DNA from: Cladosporium sp. IMV 00045
Taxonomy: Eukaryota; Ascomycota; Dothideomycetes; Cladosporiales; Cladosporiaceae
Length of the DNA: 30,821 nt
NCBI GenBank assembly: GCA_001931905.2
Contig: MSJI02000015.1
Coordinates: forward strand, 1 to 30,821
Direction of reading: 5' to 3'
Shown here: piece after piece, positions 9,877-20,147 of the stretch
How positions within the stretch are numbered: position 1 is the stretch's first letter
Layout: every line of letters begins with the position of its first letter
Program-made: the position numbers and the translations under genes
The notes under the pieces: generated by a model
What the model was told of the DNA's origin: nothing
Database searches by the model: none
What the model saw: the letters and a program-made list of their open reading frames with translations, nothing else

Positions 9877-12534
9877 ATGGCCGCGACATCCTCCGACACG
9901 GCTTCCCTCGTCTCACAATCCACCACTCCCGGCCTCACACGCCAAACGACAACCCAGACTGCCCGAGCTGCGCAAGTGTTCACTTTGGATACTTTCAGCA
10001 GCAAGGACTTCATCGTAAAGGATTTTGTGGAATCTCTCTCCGACTCTGCTGCGCCCTCCCGGCGATCTCTGGGCACCCCTGGAGCACCCGCCAATGCGCA
10101 AACTGGTCAGGCATTTGACCCGAAGCCGCTTATACGAACGTTCGAACATGCTCTCACGCGCTTGAAGACGCTGAGCGAAGATCTCGAGGAGAGGGAGAAC
10201 GAGCTATCAGGCAGCGTACGACGGGCGGAAGGACAGCACAATACAAATATCAAATCACGCGAAAGGGAGCTACAAAGGGCAATTGAGTCGTTCCACCAGC
10301 TGGAGAGAAAACTGGATGGAGATGGCGATATTGGAGGAAATGCCGCTGTGCAGATAGGAGAGCGACTCGAAGAGCTGGACAAGCAACGGCAGAGAGCACA
10401 GGATGCGAAGTTTGTCCTGCAATGTTGGATAGAGGTCAGCGAACGCGGAGACCTGTCTTCGCTTGAGGATGTGCGGAGAATGGGCGCCGGCGAGGGCAAG
10501 GTCAGATGTGCGCACATCGCGAGGCAGCTCTTGAAAATATCCCAGCGATTGGACCCTGATCTGGACTCTGGGGATGGCGGACAGGCTAAGACGAATGGCG
10601 TTCGCTTCTCTGAGATGAATGGCAATGGCGATGCAGACTCAGGTCGCACATCAAACGCTCGCAATACTCGGGAAGTCATCGAGAAGTTTCTCGAGATGCT
10701 GGAGAAGGACCTGCTGAGATCATTTGACGACTTTTACCGAAGACAAAACTTCGAAGGAATGCTGGAATGCGCTGTTGCCTTACGCGATTTCGGCGACGGC
10801 AACAGCGTCATTTCACTATTTGTCAACCAGCATCAATTCTTCATCGACCGCTCACAGCTTGTGACCGAGGAACTCGCAACTGACAACGAGACCTGGGATA
10901 GACTGGCTGACCCGGATGTGGAGCCTCCAGGCATCGAACCTGGTTTGCAATCACTTATCGACGAAGTCAAGGTGGTTGTACAAGAAGAAAGTTTCATCAT
11001 CAAGCGCGCTTTCCCGTACCCTGATGAGGTGTTGGCGCGCTTCTTGCAAAGAGTGTTTCAACAGTCAATACAGCAGAGACTGGAGATGGTTTTGAACAAG
11101 GCAGACAGCATCTCCTCATTGGCTTTCCTACGCTCTTTACAAGCCTCGAAGTCATACATCAGCACACTTGTCGACGATCTGAAGGCACATGGCTTGACTG
11201 AGCATCCGGAGCCATGCAACAGCGTGACTGCAGCTGTGCTTGATCAGCAACTGGACGAACTTTTCGTGCCGTACTTTACAGGATCCTCATACCTTGAACG
11301 TGAAAAGCACAATCTTGGAGAGTTGTTCGAAGGCCTACTCTTCAAGTTCACACTATATCACTCCCGAAGAAGAAAGCTGAATGTCCAGTCTTCCACCTAT
11401 CTCGGAGCGCTATCTGCTAGATCGAAAGAACTGATCAGCAATGCAAGAGAAGCATACTCAGAACGACTAGATGCTGGCGAGTTGCCGACTAGCCAGAAGA
11501 ACATGATGATGCGCATCGCTGGTCTGCGTGATGAAGGCCAGCAGCCAAGCCCAACTGGTAACAAGGAGCCCGAGATCACAGACGAAGATGGTCAGCTCTC
11601 TTTGCCCAATACCAAACGAATGCTCAAGTGGCTTGCTGAGGGCGTCGGTCGAGGCCTTGAGCTCGCCACAAGCGGCAATGAAACACCAAAGGAAGTGCGC
11701 GAGCTGCTCAACCTCCTTATTGCAAACATGGGAGAAATTTACCTGGAGACAGCCCTCGATGCTGCCAATGACACAGCCTACGCTGCAGAGCAGAACTCGA
11801 AGGTCGAGCCCGATACAAGCCATATCACTGACCTTCGAATCGCGATCAGCATCCTCCATCTCATGCTCACTACAACGAAGATGCTTCTCCTTCCCCTCGC
11901 CGCCACCAATCTCACCATTCGTCGTGACCTCGAGAAGCGGACGTCCGCCTTCACCGATCGCATGGAGAGTAAGATCGACACAGTGCTGCAACGAACGATT
12001 GATGCGTCACTGAACTGGACAGCCCGCCTGCTCAACGGCCAGAAAAAGACCGACTACCGTCCTCGTGACGACGCAAACTTGCAACTCGATCAATTACAGA
12101 CTCCAGTCTGCCAATCCATCTATGCCTTCCTCTTCCGCCTTCAAAGCCGCGCAGCCTCTTCCCTGTCAGGCAAAGTCCTCGAAGGATTCTCCCTCGAACT
12201 CGCCGTCGGCCTACGAGGCTTGCTCCTGAACCACTTCAAGGCTTTCATTGTCTCGCAAACCGGCGCTCTTGCCGTCAGCAAGGACATCGCTAAATACTGC
12301 GAACTCCTCCGTGCCTGGGAGCTACCGGCAAGTTTCAAGCCGAGTCTGGACGTTTTGGAAGAGATCTCGAATATCTTCGTCATCGGCCCCGAGGCTCTCA
12401 GAGATCGCATGAGGAACGTGGGAGGCGCTGGCGGCTTGCTGCCGGGCGTCGAAAGGGCGGATTTGAGAGAGTACGTGCTGAAGAGAGAGGACAGTGGGAC
12501 TGTTGGAGTGCAAGCTGTGCTTAATAATTTGTGA
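9877..12534 (+). CDS. SEC10: Exocyst complex component Sec10
   Basis: A single uninterrupted frame of 885 residues starts at ATG 9877 (caatcATGGCC), close to the roughly 870-residue yeast Sec10. After a Ser/Thr-rich N-terminus, the segment FTLDTFSSKDFIVKDFVESL (residues 36-55) is typical of fungal Sec10. Heptad-like charged helices at about residues 85-180 would form the N-terminal coiled coil that packs with Sec15 and other subunits. The rest is the long helical-rod domain, including the AKFVLQCWIEVSE and EEVK/FIIKRAFPYPDEVL-like blocks. Sec10 is a core subunit of the octameric exocyst, which tethers secretory vesicles at sites of polarised growth such as hyphal tips. Its 3' end faces the GH93-like gene, and the two stop codons are only 52 bp apart, so the 3' UTRs probably overlap. 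Confidence 0.95.
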   Translation: MAATSSDTASLVSQSTTPGLTRQTTTQTARAAQVFTLDTFSSKDFIVKDFVESLSDSAAPSRRSLGTPGAPANAQTGQAFDPKPLIRTFEHALTRLKTLSEDLEERENELSGSVRRAEGQHNTNIKSRERELQRAIESFHQLERKLDGDGDIGGNAAVQIGERLEELDKQRQRAQDAKFVLQCWIEVSERGDLSSLEDVRRMGAGEGKVRCAHIARQLLKISQRLDPDLDSGDGGQAKTNGVRFSEMNGNGDADSGRTSNARNTREVIEKFLEMLEKDLLRSFDDFYRRQNFEGMLECAVALRDFGDGNSVISLFVNQHQFFIDRSQLVTEELATDNETWDRLADPDVEPPGIEPGLQSLIDEVKVVVQEESFIIKRAFPYPDEVLARFLQRVFQQSIQQRLEMVLNKADSISSLAFLRSLQASKSYISTLVDDLKAHGLTEHPEPCNSVTAAVLDQQLDELFVPYFTGSSYLEREKHNLGELFEGLLFKFTLYHSRRRKLNVQSSTYLGALSARSKELISNAREAYSERLDAGELPTSQKNMMMRIAGLRDEGQQPSPTGNKEPEITDEDGQLSLPNTKRMLKWLAEGVGRGLELATSGNETPKEVRELLNLLIANMGEIYLETALDAANDTAYAAEQNSKVEPDTSHITDLRIAISILHLMLTTTKMLLLPLAATNLTIRRDLEKRTSAFTDRMESKIDTVLQRTIDASLNWTARLLNGQKKTDYRPRDDANLQLDQLQTPVCQSIYAFLFRLQSRAASSLSGKVLEGFSLELAVGLRGLLLNHFKAFIVSQTGALAVSKDIAKYCELLRAWELPASFKPSLDVLEEISNIFVIGPEALRDRMRNVGGAGGLLPGVERADLREYVLKREDSGTVGVQAVLNNL

Positions 12535-12586
12535 TGACGGTATGGAAATGAAAACGATTTGACATAAAGAGCATTCTTACACCATT

Positions 12587-13660
12587 CTACTCCAGGCGTA
12601 CGACCTGGCTTTTTGCACCACTATAGTCCGCCATGTACAGCAGCGCGCTATCATTCAGAGCAACCATGCCGGGCCAGAACGCCTCTGGCGCGAAGACTTC
12701 AGTCTTCTCTTCAAATGTCTCACCGTCAGAGCTAACAAGCATCTTCGCACCCGCCCCCTTCGTCCATTCATGCAACCGCGTATCTTCATCCGTCATGAAA
12801 CTCACACAAAGCCTCCCGCCCACATTGACGACCTGAGGAGACCCGGCATTATTCCTCTCACCCTCCGCACTGTAGACCAGCCTCCTCTCGCCCCAAGACT
12901 CGCCATCATCCGGGCTCGAAATGGCGTGCACGCTAAACGTGCCATCGACGGGCAGACTTTCGAAGACAGCGACCAATTCCTGCCCGTCAGGATCCGGAAA
13001 CGCAGCAACGCCTAACATCCCATCGCGGGCCGTGACGTCGACGCCAGAGATGATCTGCTCCTCGCTCCAAGTCGCCCCGCCGTCGGTGCTTGTGCGGAGA
13101 ATGCTGTTCTGGTCGTCGCTGCCGTTGAGCTTGCTGTAGTAGAGTTGCAGACTGCCGTCGCGGGCGTTGCGCAGGAAGGGTTCCCAGATTCCGTTAGGGC
13201 CGGAGGGTTCGGAGGCTGGGGTTGAGAGGTAGGACCATGTTGCGCCGTTGTCGTGCGAGGTGGAGAGGGTGATGCGGTAGTAGGTGTATTCTCCTTCTGC
13301 GGTTTTGTCGTGGTTGCGGTAGGCGAGGAGAAGGGTGCCGTTGGGGAGTTGGAGGGGGTAGGGATTGTCGAGGTCGCTGGTCGATGAGGGGCGGGTGGCG
13401 GCGTAGCCGGTGAGGGTCCAGGATTGTCCGCTGTTGCGGGAGGTGAAGAGTTGGAGTTGTTTGGTTGATGAGTCGATTGTTGTTGCTATGGCTCCTAGGA
13501 TGCTGCCGTTTTGCAGTTTGGTCGCTCGTGGATATGTGCCTGCGTCACCCGAGGTTGTCATGCTCACTGCAGAGCCGGCGAGGATTGGCGAGATAGCCAA
13601 TGATCCACTGGCTGTTGCAAGCCATGCTGTGAGCATGCTGGCGAAGTAGAATCGATGCAT
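12587..13660 (-). CDS. Secreted sialidase-fold glycosidase, GH93-like exo-arabinanase
   Basis: The ATG at 13660 gives 357 residues and places a signal peptide (MHRFYFASMLTAWLATASGS) at the N-terminus; the frame extends upstream but without an ATG. Five Asp-box (BNR) motifs mark the six-bladed propeller: SRNSGQSW (74), SHDNGATW (135), STDGGATW (191), SPDDGESW (249) and SSDGETFE (310). The first and last are degenerate. The blocks YPRATKLQNGS, DNPYPLQLPNG, WEPFLRNARDGSLQLYYS, TARDGMLGV and FMTDEDT resemble fungal GH93 enzymes, which release arabinobiose from arabinan. A generic sialidase (GH33) is less likely because the N-terminal arginine (FRIP) motif of sialidases is not seen. It is intronless and secreted. 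The substrate assignment is inference from family resemblance. Confidence 0.82.
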   Translation of the reverse strand: MHRFYFASMLTAWLATASGSLAISPILAGSAVSMTTSGDAGTYPRATKLQNGSILGAIATTIDSSTKQLQLFTSRNSGQSWTLTGYAATRPSSTSDLDNPYPLQLPNGTLLLAYRNHDKTAEGEYTYYRITLSTSHDNGATWSYLSTPASEPSGPNGIWEPFLRNARDGSLQLYYSKLNGSDDQNSILRTSTDGGATWSEEQIISGVDVTARDGMLGVAAFPDPDGQELVAVFESLPVDGTFSVHAISSPDDGESWGERRLVYSAEGERNNAGSPQVVNVGGRLCVSFMTDEDTRLHEWTKGAGAKMLVSSDGETFEEKTEVFAPEAFWPGMVALNDSALLYMADYSGAKSQVVRLE

Positions 13661-14498
13661 TTTTGCATGTACTGAGAAAAGCTCGAATTCTTTCAACTTA
13701 GTCGGTCCTGACTAATCGTCTGACACTTCAAATCGACTTAACAATCAAATATCCAATATACCAAAAAGTGACTACCCAAGACGGTACCCATAGTACAAGC
13801 GAGCGAGCTTTTTAATGCTTGGCTGTCTTGTGCTATGTTTAGCGGCGCTGCTTAACAACGACCGCCGCGCAGTACTAAATCCTGAAGGATTCGTTGGTTT
13901 GACGATCTTATCAGTTTTCGCGTCACACAGCACTGATCATGCCTGTATTTCTCCTAACCGAGCGAGGGCGGACTTTTCACCGTCTAGGGCATGGTTGTAA
14001 ACCGTGCCTTCGACTCCACTGCAGGCGACAAGCGACATGTCGGTGGGAAAAGCTGATCTTTCTTCCAAACTCGAAAGAGACGCTTTTCGCGTCAATAGCC
14101 GATCGGAGGACGATAGGTCTCAAAATCGGTCGAACTCCTAGCATTGGGCCATCTTGAAGACAGACAGGGATCCGTCAACATGGAGTTTTGCGCGTCGTAG
14201 GGTCACCGGAATCACCCGTGAACTACCCATGGCCACTTGTGATGAGGACCCACGGCATCCTGGTAACACTGCATCCAGCTGACAACGCACGTTACTCTCT
14301 CCAGCCTCAAGAGTATCACCGGCCCCAAGCCCCATAGTGTTGCATGTCTGATCCTTCGCGACCATATATGCCAGGCAGAGCCCTCGATTGCATGTCGCAA
14401 ACACGAGGTTTACTTCATGTCATACATCGCCAACAACGCTCGTTTCTGGAATCCTTCACGGCGTGATCGCAATTTCCTCTAAGGAAGACATAGCAAGC
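13661..14498. promoter_or_regulatory. Divergent promoter region between the GH93-like gene and the Cys-rich surface protein
   Basis: This 838-bp region has no gene-like frame. It contains an AP-1/Yap-type tgactaa at 13709-13715, about 50 bp upstream of the GH93-like start. I see no other supported element. Confidence 0.35.
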
Positions 14499-15454
14499 AT
14501 GATCGCCCTTTTCTTACTTCTCGGCGTCGCTGCCGCCGCTCGCCAATGCTACTTTCCGGATGGGAGCCAAGCTCCAAAAAGCACCACGCCTTGCATCGAC
14601 AGCGCTGAGACGTCACATTGCTGTGGCGAAACGGATATTTGCCTCAGTAATGGACTGTGCTGGGATCAAGATCGCACCTACTACAATCGCATGGTGAGAG
14701 CGGCGTGTACGGACAAGTCGTGGACCAGCGGAGGATGCCCCCAGCAATGTCAGGACGGTGAGTCGTTGGGCCTTTTATTTCTGGATGCTTTGCTCTTGCT
14801 TTGCGACTTGCGCTGGCTTTGGATCACTTCAGCCATCTATTCTCATCTTCTGAGTTACGCAGATCGAAGATTCTAATGGTTCGAGCAGTGATTACAAGTG
14901 CGGCCGTATTGGTTTCTCTGGCCGAGGATACCGAGGAAGGCGGTTTCTGCTGTGGGCCCTACAACACCACATCTTCGCTTTGCGTCAACGAGAACGGTGG
15001 CAGTAACCGACCGTTCGCCATCGATCGCGGCCTCATAATCGTCAACCGCACCGACGGCACATCATGGTACGGCACAAACAGGGTCGTAAGCCCACTTGGC
15101 AACGACACATTAGAAGACGGACCAGACGCCAGTGTTGTGACAGTCCAAGCAACCGTTACCGCACAAGCTGAGAAGAGTGATATTGCGCCTGTCGCAGCTG
15201 GAATTGCAGTGCCTCTCGGCGTCCTTTTCCTTGCCGCGTTGGCAGCGGCGATTGTCTTCTTTCAGAAAAATAGACATCTGAAGAAAGAGTTAGCGCAACA
15301 GGCTTCGAGAGAGCACAGTGTCCCTGGCTATTCCAGTAATGGTTATCAACCTGTGCAATCGCATCACGGAGCTTTCGTTGAGGCGCAGAGCGATTCACGT
15401 AATATTCTCGAGGCAGACGGCCGGAATGAGGTGAAGGAGTTGCCCTCGAATTAG
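14499..15454 (+). CDS. Cys-rich single-pass membrane protein, unknown function
   Basis: Exon 1 (14499-14757) and exon 2 (14889-15454) join in phase 1 across a 131-nt intron (GTGAGT...GAGCAG), giving 274 residues. The signal peptide is MIALFLLLGVAAAA. A Cys-rich ectodomain follows (QCYFPDGS, HCCGETDICLSNGLC, ACTDKSW, GGCPQQC, GGFCCGPYN), then a linker. A membrane segment starts near APVAAGIAVPLGVLFLAALA, and a basic KNRHLKKEL stop-transfer is followed by a polar cytosolic tail. This is the layout of a large fungal group of small surface proteins with a ...SNGLC... ectodomain and no assigned function. The 3' splice site is uncertain. An AG at 14869 would instead give the sequence DSNGSSSDYKCG, whose Cys suits the pattern, but that frame soon ends before the membrane helix. 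Confidence 0.75.
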
Positions 15455-15680
15455 AGATGGAGTAAAGAAGTTAATGTTTAATACGTTTTACGTAGTGGAT
15501 GGTGTCAGGCGACTGTTTAAGCGTCGAATGTCTAGCCTGACGAGATGCGAGAATTTCATTGACCATTTCACTATTCAATCAACCATGGTGGCGATTCTAA
15601 GGCACGAACTGATGATAGCCTGCGCTTTGGATGCGGTAATAAAGTGGCATACGTTCGGGTATTCGCATTACTATGTACGT

Positions 15681-17234
15681 TCAGCCTTCCTGGTCCCATT
15701 TCGGTTTGTCAGGATTGATACCAATAAGACAAGTGACCGTAGCATTTCCGCTACCACCATCATTGATGAGGTCGCCACGAGGATTTCTCCACTGGCCGGT
15801 CAGCTTCAAATGGCTGTCAAGAGCGGCAGCTATCGTCTTCCCAAGATCGAGAGCCTTGTACAAGCGACTGTGAGAGTAGTACGTAAGCAGTTCTTGCGCA
15901 CTCTCTCGCTCGTCGTTGTCGATGAGAACTTGAGCGCCGCGCTCAACCCATGCTTCCACCTCTGCAAAACTCTGGATTTCGAATCCGACCAGCATGTCCG
16001 TCACTGTGGGGTGGTATTCCTTGGGTCTGGCGCACATGTAGTATAAGACGCGTTTGAAAATGCGAAAGACAAATTCGCTGGCTTCCTGATACTGGTAATC
16101 GGTGTTCAGGAACTCGCTGGATGCTTGGTCGTAGAGGTAGCGGTGGAGGCCTGCCTCTGGCGGGATGGACTGCACGCCGATCCACCAGGGGATGAATGGC
16201 GCGGCCACTGCACCGGTGGGAGCGATCCATATGCGGCGCATATCAGAGTCCATGCCGTCGTGCAGAGAAAGGACTTGGCCGTACCCAGATTGATCGTCTG
16301 CAATGCGAATGTCGCGGTGGCGTTCCATCAGTTTCTTCTCCGTGAGAGGCACCATCTCGCGTGTCGCATTTTCGAGCTCGCCCTGGGACATGTACTTGTA
16401 GCCGCCGTTACGGGCGGTGGCGTTGTTGCTGGTGTCGCCGTAGACTTCCCAGATATTGAAGGGCTTGTCGCCATCTGGGTCCCACCAGCCTTGCTCCACT
16501 GCAAAGTCAACAAGGTGAGGTGCGCCCATGTAGTCAGAGCTGTTTATAAAATTGACCGGGAAGTCCTCGATGTATCCAGGATAAAGGACTCTGATATCGT
16601 TATCACCAAGGCGCTCGGCAGCCCACAGGTGCTTGCCACCAGCGAATTCCCAGACGACCCAGCCCTCGTCCTTGTCGGCGATGAGATGAGTGTTACCGCC
16701 GTAAGTGGCCTCGCCGTACTCATCCATTAGTTGACCGATGATCTCCACGCCTTCGCGAGCAGTGCGAGCACGCTCCATGACGATGCGAGCCAGTTCACCG
16801 TAATTCACACCGGTCTGAGGATTGGGCGTCATAGCGACAAGCTCCTCGCGATTCTGAGCCCAAACATCACGAACAGCAACACCATGCTCATTGAGACCGC
16901 CATTAGTAAGAGGAGCAGGGAATCCCTCGAAGTCGCTATATTCCATGGAAAGGTAACGGTAGGTGCGTTGGGCCTGGGGGATTCGAATGCGTTTTCCGGG
17001 CAAGGCGGCGTCTTCAGTCACGCCGACGGAGATGGTCGCATTGGGAGGATGAGTTCGCGCAGGGAAGAGTTGTAGCCAGTGACCTGAAACTTCTTCACCA
17101 GTGCCGGCTGCCATCACGGAGCCGTCGGCTGTGAGGTTCTTGCCGACGTAGAAACAATAGCTTGCTTGTGCTGGAGTTGCAAGCCAGGCGGCCAGCAGCA
17201 GCAATAAGCTGCGAAAGAAAGGGGTGCTTCGCAT
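15681..17234 (-). CDS. Secreted C69-family dipeptidase (PepD/secernin-like Ntn hydrolase)
   Basis: An intronless frame of 517 residues starts at ATG 17234. The signal peptide is MRSTPFFRSLLLLLAAWLAT, with probable cleavage after AQA (22-24). Three residues later comes Cys27 in SYCFYVGKNLTADGS, which matches the N-terminal nucleophile region of C69 dipeptidases (C-x(n)-VGK-x-x-x-x-DGS). Other family blocks are TNGGLNEHGVAVRDVWA, NYGELARIVMERA, NTHLIADKDEGWVVWEFAGG and the EYGEATYGG loop. C69 enzymes hydrolyse dipeptides, and exposure of Cys as the N-terminal nucleophile normally needs removal of the preceding residues, here signal peptide plus two residues. Most characterised members are bacterial. 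A secreted, single-exon fungal copy may be of bacterial origin, but that needs a tree. It is convergent with the Cys-rich surface protein gene. Confidence 0.88.
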   Translation of the reverse strand: MRSTPFFRSLLLLLAAWLATPAQASYCFYVGKNLTADGSVMAAGTGEEVSGHWLQLFPARTHPPNATISVGVTEDAALPGKRIRIPQAQRTYRYLSMEYSDFEGFPAPLTNGGLNEHGVAVRDVWAQNREELVAMTPNPQTGVNYGELARIVMERARTAREGVEIIGQLMDEYGEATYGGNTHLIADKDEGWVVWEFAGGKHLWAAERLGDNDIRVLYPGYIEDFPVNFINSSDYMGAPHLVDFAVEQGWWDPDGDKPFNIWEVYGDTSNNATARNGGYKYMSQGELENATREMVPLTEKKLMERHRDIRIADDQSGYGQVLSLHDGMDSDMRRIWIAPTGAVAAPFIPWWIGVQSIPPEAGLHRYLYDQASSEFLNTDYQYQEASEFVFRIFKRVLYYMCARPKEYHPTVTDMLVGFEIQSFAEVEAWVERGAQVLIDNDERESAQELLTYYSHSRLYKALDLGKTIAAALDSHLKLTGQWRNPRGDLINDGGSGNATVTCLIGINPDKPKWDQEG

Positions 17235-17565
17235 GGCGCACGAAGGAGCACTTTTACAAGAAGAGTATTGTGAATCGTTGCATTTTCAACAAACAGGAAA
17301 GCATCAAGTCTTTCGTACCTTATGCTTCTTGAGATAGAGGTGGAGACCGCCAAGATGATCGCTCCTCATCTCCGCCGTCGGGACTCCACTTCAAATGAAG
17401 TAACCTAACTCACTTGCGGCGATTGTACGCGAAATGTGGATTGGAGTTACAATTGCCGATGTGTTTGATCATGTTTTCTCAAATTGAAAGGGTATCTCTA
17501 TCTCGGCCTTCAAAGGCCAGAAAACTAACAAAATTGAACGTACGCTGAACAGCACAACCATAGCC
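17235..17565. other. Intergenic, promoter of the C69 dipeptidase
   Basis: This 331-bp stretch lies between the C69 start and the stop of the minus-strand mannosyltransferase. I see no gene or repeat in it. Confidence 0.5.
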
Positions 17566-19386
17566 TCACCATTCGAACATTGGACTTGTCTTTTTCGCCA
17601 GGTCCAAGAACCCCTCCAATATTGCGCTTTCCTTTTCTGTGAAAGAATGGGTGTCATTCGACTCCAGGCAGACCACATTGCCCGGGTTGATGCTCCACGG
17701 GTTGTTCTTGTTGGCCCTTCCGGTCTCGTCCGGCTCTTGAAGATAGACATCAAATTGCTGCCAATCAGTCAAGTCGTCCTTGGTTTTGGAGATCCAGCCA
17801 TTGAACCAAAGCGGTTTGCCGTCGCGATCAAGATGGATCAGCTGCGGCGAGCAGACTGCGGGTTTCTTCTCTGTTGACAACATACCAAATGTCGTCGAGT
17901 CATCTGAGCCCGCAGATGATACATTTTGTGTGCCCATGACGCCCGCGCCACCACTGTGGAAGGCGTAGTCCACATCTCCTGCCATTTCCCAGCTCAGCCA
18001 GAAAGTTTCCTTGTCGCCATACATCATGTCATACACTCCCTTCTTGCCCTTGGCCTCGTCGCCGTCTCTGTCAGGGCCGTTGAGTCTTGTGGACAACAGT
18101 AGCGGAATGAAGTGTCTTGACTTGTCCACCACAATCACTCCAGACTCTTGCATGTGTCCACTCTCACCAGTCCACATTCTGTTCTGCTTGATGTTGTCCG
18201 AAATTGGCGATGGAAGGATCGACTTGATCCATCCCCGTTTGTTCTCAGGTGAAAGATTGCGGTCCTTGAAGAATAGAGCGCCGGTTGAGCGGTAAGCCTC
18301 ATCATTGAAGAGTACTGCGGGATCGACGAAGAAGAACGAATCTGCATCGATGAAGATCGCCTCTCGGAACGAAGACATGAGTATCGCGAATGCCTTCGCC
18401 GCCCAGCCTGTCAATTGTCAGTCTTGAGATCATGAGGCAATTCACTGTCGATCAAACGCGTACCTGCCAGATGCCATCCGTCATCCTCAATCATGAGAGC
18501 CAGATCTCTGGTGATGACACCAGGAATTTGCTCCAATCTATCTCGCATCTCCTCGCCGAGATCCTCGTCACCAAGGTACAAGATTTCGATGGGAAGGTCG
18601 CAGCCCAGCTGTCGAATGCTAGGTATCGTGGTCAAGAGCAACCTTGCTTGGTCATTTCCTGCTGTAAGCACAAGGCCTCGACCTCCAGAGTAGAAGCTAG
18701 CATGTAGAGACATGTGGTCTGGATGCGAGAGCATTGTCCACGGAAACAGAAGCCTGGAGAAAGAGTTGACAAAGTGCCTGAGCTTGTCGTAGCTGCTAAT
18801 GGCTTGCGCGAGAGACTGCGATGTGGATTTCAGTCCGCGTAGGCGTGGGATGACCGGAACTTGGTGCAGGCCATCTAAAAATGTTAGTCTGGGCAAGACT
18901 ATTTGGTGCGTTACGATATCACTTACCTTTGCCTTGTACGAAGTGGAGAGATTCATAGGTTTCGTATATGTCCTTGAACGCTCGCACTCGGTGGGCTAAG
19001 TCGCGCAGTAGGACTTCTCCAGTCATAGTAATCGGTGCCAGTAGCGCCTTGATTCGGAGCTCATCGTTAGATAGTTTGTCAACCTTACGAGAGGCTTCGT
19101 TCCATGCTTGTTCGAAGTCGTTTGGGGATTGAGATGCTGGGTGTGTAGCTTGGGCAGTGTCGGTTTCGGCAACCATGAGTCGCTCTTGATGGGTCTCTGG
19201 GCGTGTCGCAACACTGTCCACGAGAATCTCATCTTTCCGTGCGAGTTGCGGCTTGTCGTTGTGTTCTGCATTTACCGCAGGCGGCCAGTTGCTGAAGGCA
19301 AGCACGGCAAAGACCAGAACCAAAGCAAGGATACATCGAAGAGCCAGTCTCTGATATGTCCGGGAACAACGAAAGCAGCCGTTCAT
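17566..19386 (-). CDS. MNN1-type alpha-1,3-mannosyltransferase (GT71)
   Basis: Three exons (19386-18927, 18874-18464, 18407-17566) with introns of 52 and 56 nt give 570 residues. A short basic cytosolic tail (NGCFRCSRTYQR) is followed by one membrane anchor (about residues 15-31), a type II topology. The stem is polar, then comes the catalytic domain. It has GGRGLVLTAGNDQARLLLTT near residue 215, followed by LPIEILYLGDEDLG, and the metal-binding DXD is Asp311-Ala-Asp313 in FIDADSFFF. The late block QESGVIVVDKSRH with KETFWLSWEMAG is also typical of MNN1/GT71. These Golgi enzymes add terminal alpha-1,3-mannose from GDP-mannose to N- or O-glycans. Both splice junctions restore frame exactly, and CTGAC branch-like sequence precedes the second acceptor. 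The acceptor glycan is not known. Confidence 0.92.
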
Positions 19387-19586
19387 GATTAGATCGGCAA
19401 TGATGCTTCGGAGAAATGAGTTGTCCAGGTACAAAGACAGAACATGCCTGTAGCAGGTGTGCTGTGGTCTTGTTGAGTGAACGCAAACGCATTACTTACG
19501 CATCCGCACGACAAGTGCGCCATCTTAAACCATGTGGTATTGGCTTATCTGCAGGTCTCGACAATACGGACCATCCTTCCAGACCA

Positions 19587-20147
19587 ATGCCTGCCATGGT
19601 AGAGTTAGAGGACACTGCCCAGCGACGGATTCCGGACTTCTCACGGAACGGACGAGATCCCCCGCTCCTTGAAGGGCTCGCGAAGGCTGCGACGGCTGGT
19701 CCCGAGGCTATACTATTTCTCCTTGCCATGATGATAAGACGGGCCATCCGTTCTCTCCTTGGCCCGGAGCAAGGCAGAGCTCTGGATGCCATCGCCACCA
19801 GTCGCTTGAAGATGCAGTGCAGGCGAAAATACGATTAAAGCCAGCTCTCAGATGCTTCCATATCCATCATCACATGGGAGAAGCTTCGGGCGGGCGGAGA
19901 GATCGTCGTGTGGCCAGACGTACTGACTTACCCAGAAGCATCTCGCGTGGCTTGGATGACGCTGCGAATTCTCTCTTTAGGACAAAGAGGCGCATCGGAA
20001 TTCAAAAGTCTGAGTGCACTATGGCCGGTCCTGGATGAGCTGGACACAATTCGCTTTCAGAGAGCTTGGTTCACAGGCTTTGTGGCGTACGCCTCACTTG
20101 AGATTCCAGATCTGCGGAGAACCAAAGCTTATTTCTGCTCTCTGTAA
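19587..20147 (+). pseudogene. Interrupted open frame, unrecognised protein remnant
   Basis: From ATG 19587 one frame runs open to a TAA at 19836-19838, then continues open in the same frame to a stop at 20145-20147. The first part encodes ELEDTAQRRIPDFS and a hydrophobic ILFLLAMMIRRAIRSLLGP helix. The second encodes a protein-like stretch including WPDVLTYPEASRVAWMTLRI and LSALWPVLDELDTIRFQRAW. The two parts share a frame but are split by one stop and lack good splice signals (the only nearby GT-AG pair would make a 35-nt intron). This suggests a decayed gene or a fragment whose partners are lost. I cannot name the family. A pair of chance frames is the alternative. Confidence 0.3.

Noticed and set aside
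10921..10950. tRNA T-loop-like string (catcgaacctggtttgc)
   Set aside because: It lies inside the Sec10 coding frame and no cloverleaf could be built around it.
13660..13696. Longer start for the GH93-like gene at 13696
   Set aside because: The codon there is TTG. The ATG at 13660 places a proper signal peptide at the N-terminus.
16125..16730. 201-codon plus-strand frame opposite the C69 dipeptidase
   Set aside because: It is antisense to a gene with a full set of family motifs. The Val/Ala/Asp-rich composition is a mirror effect.
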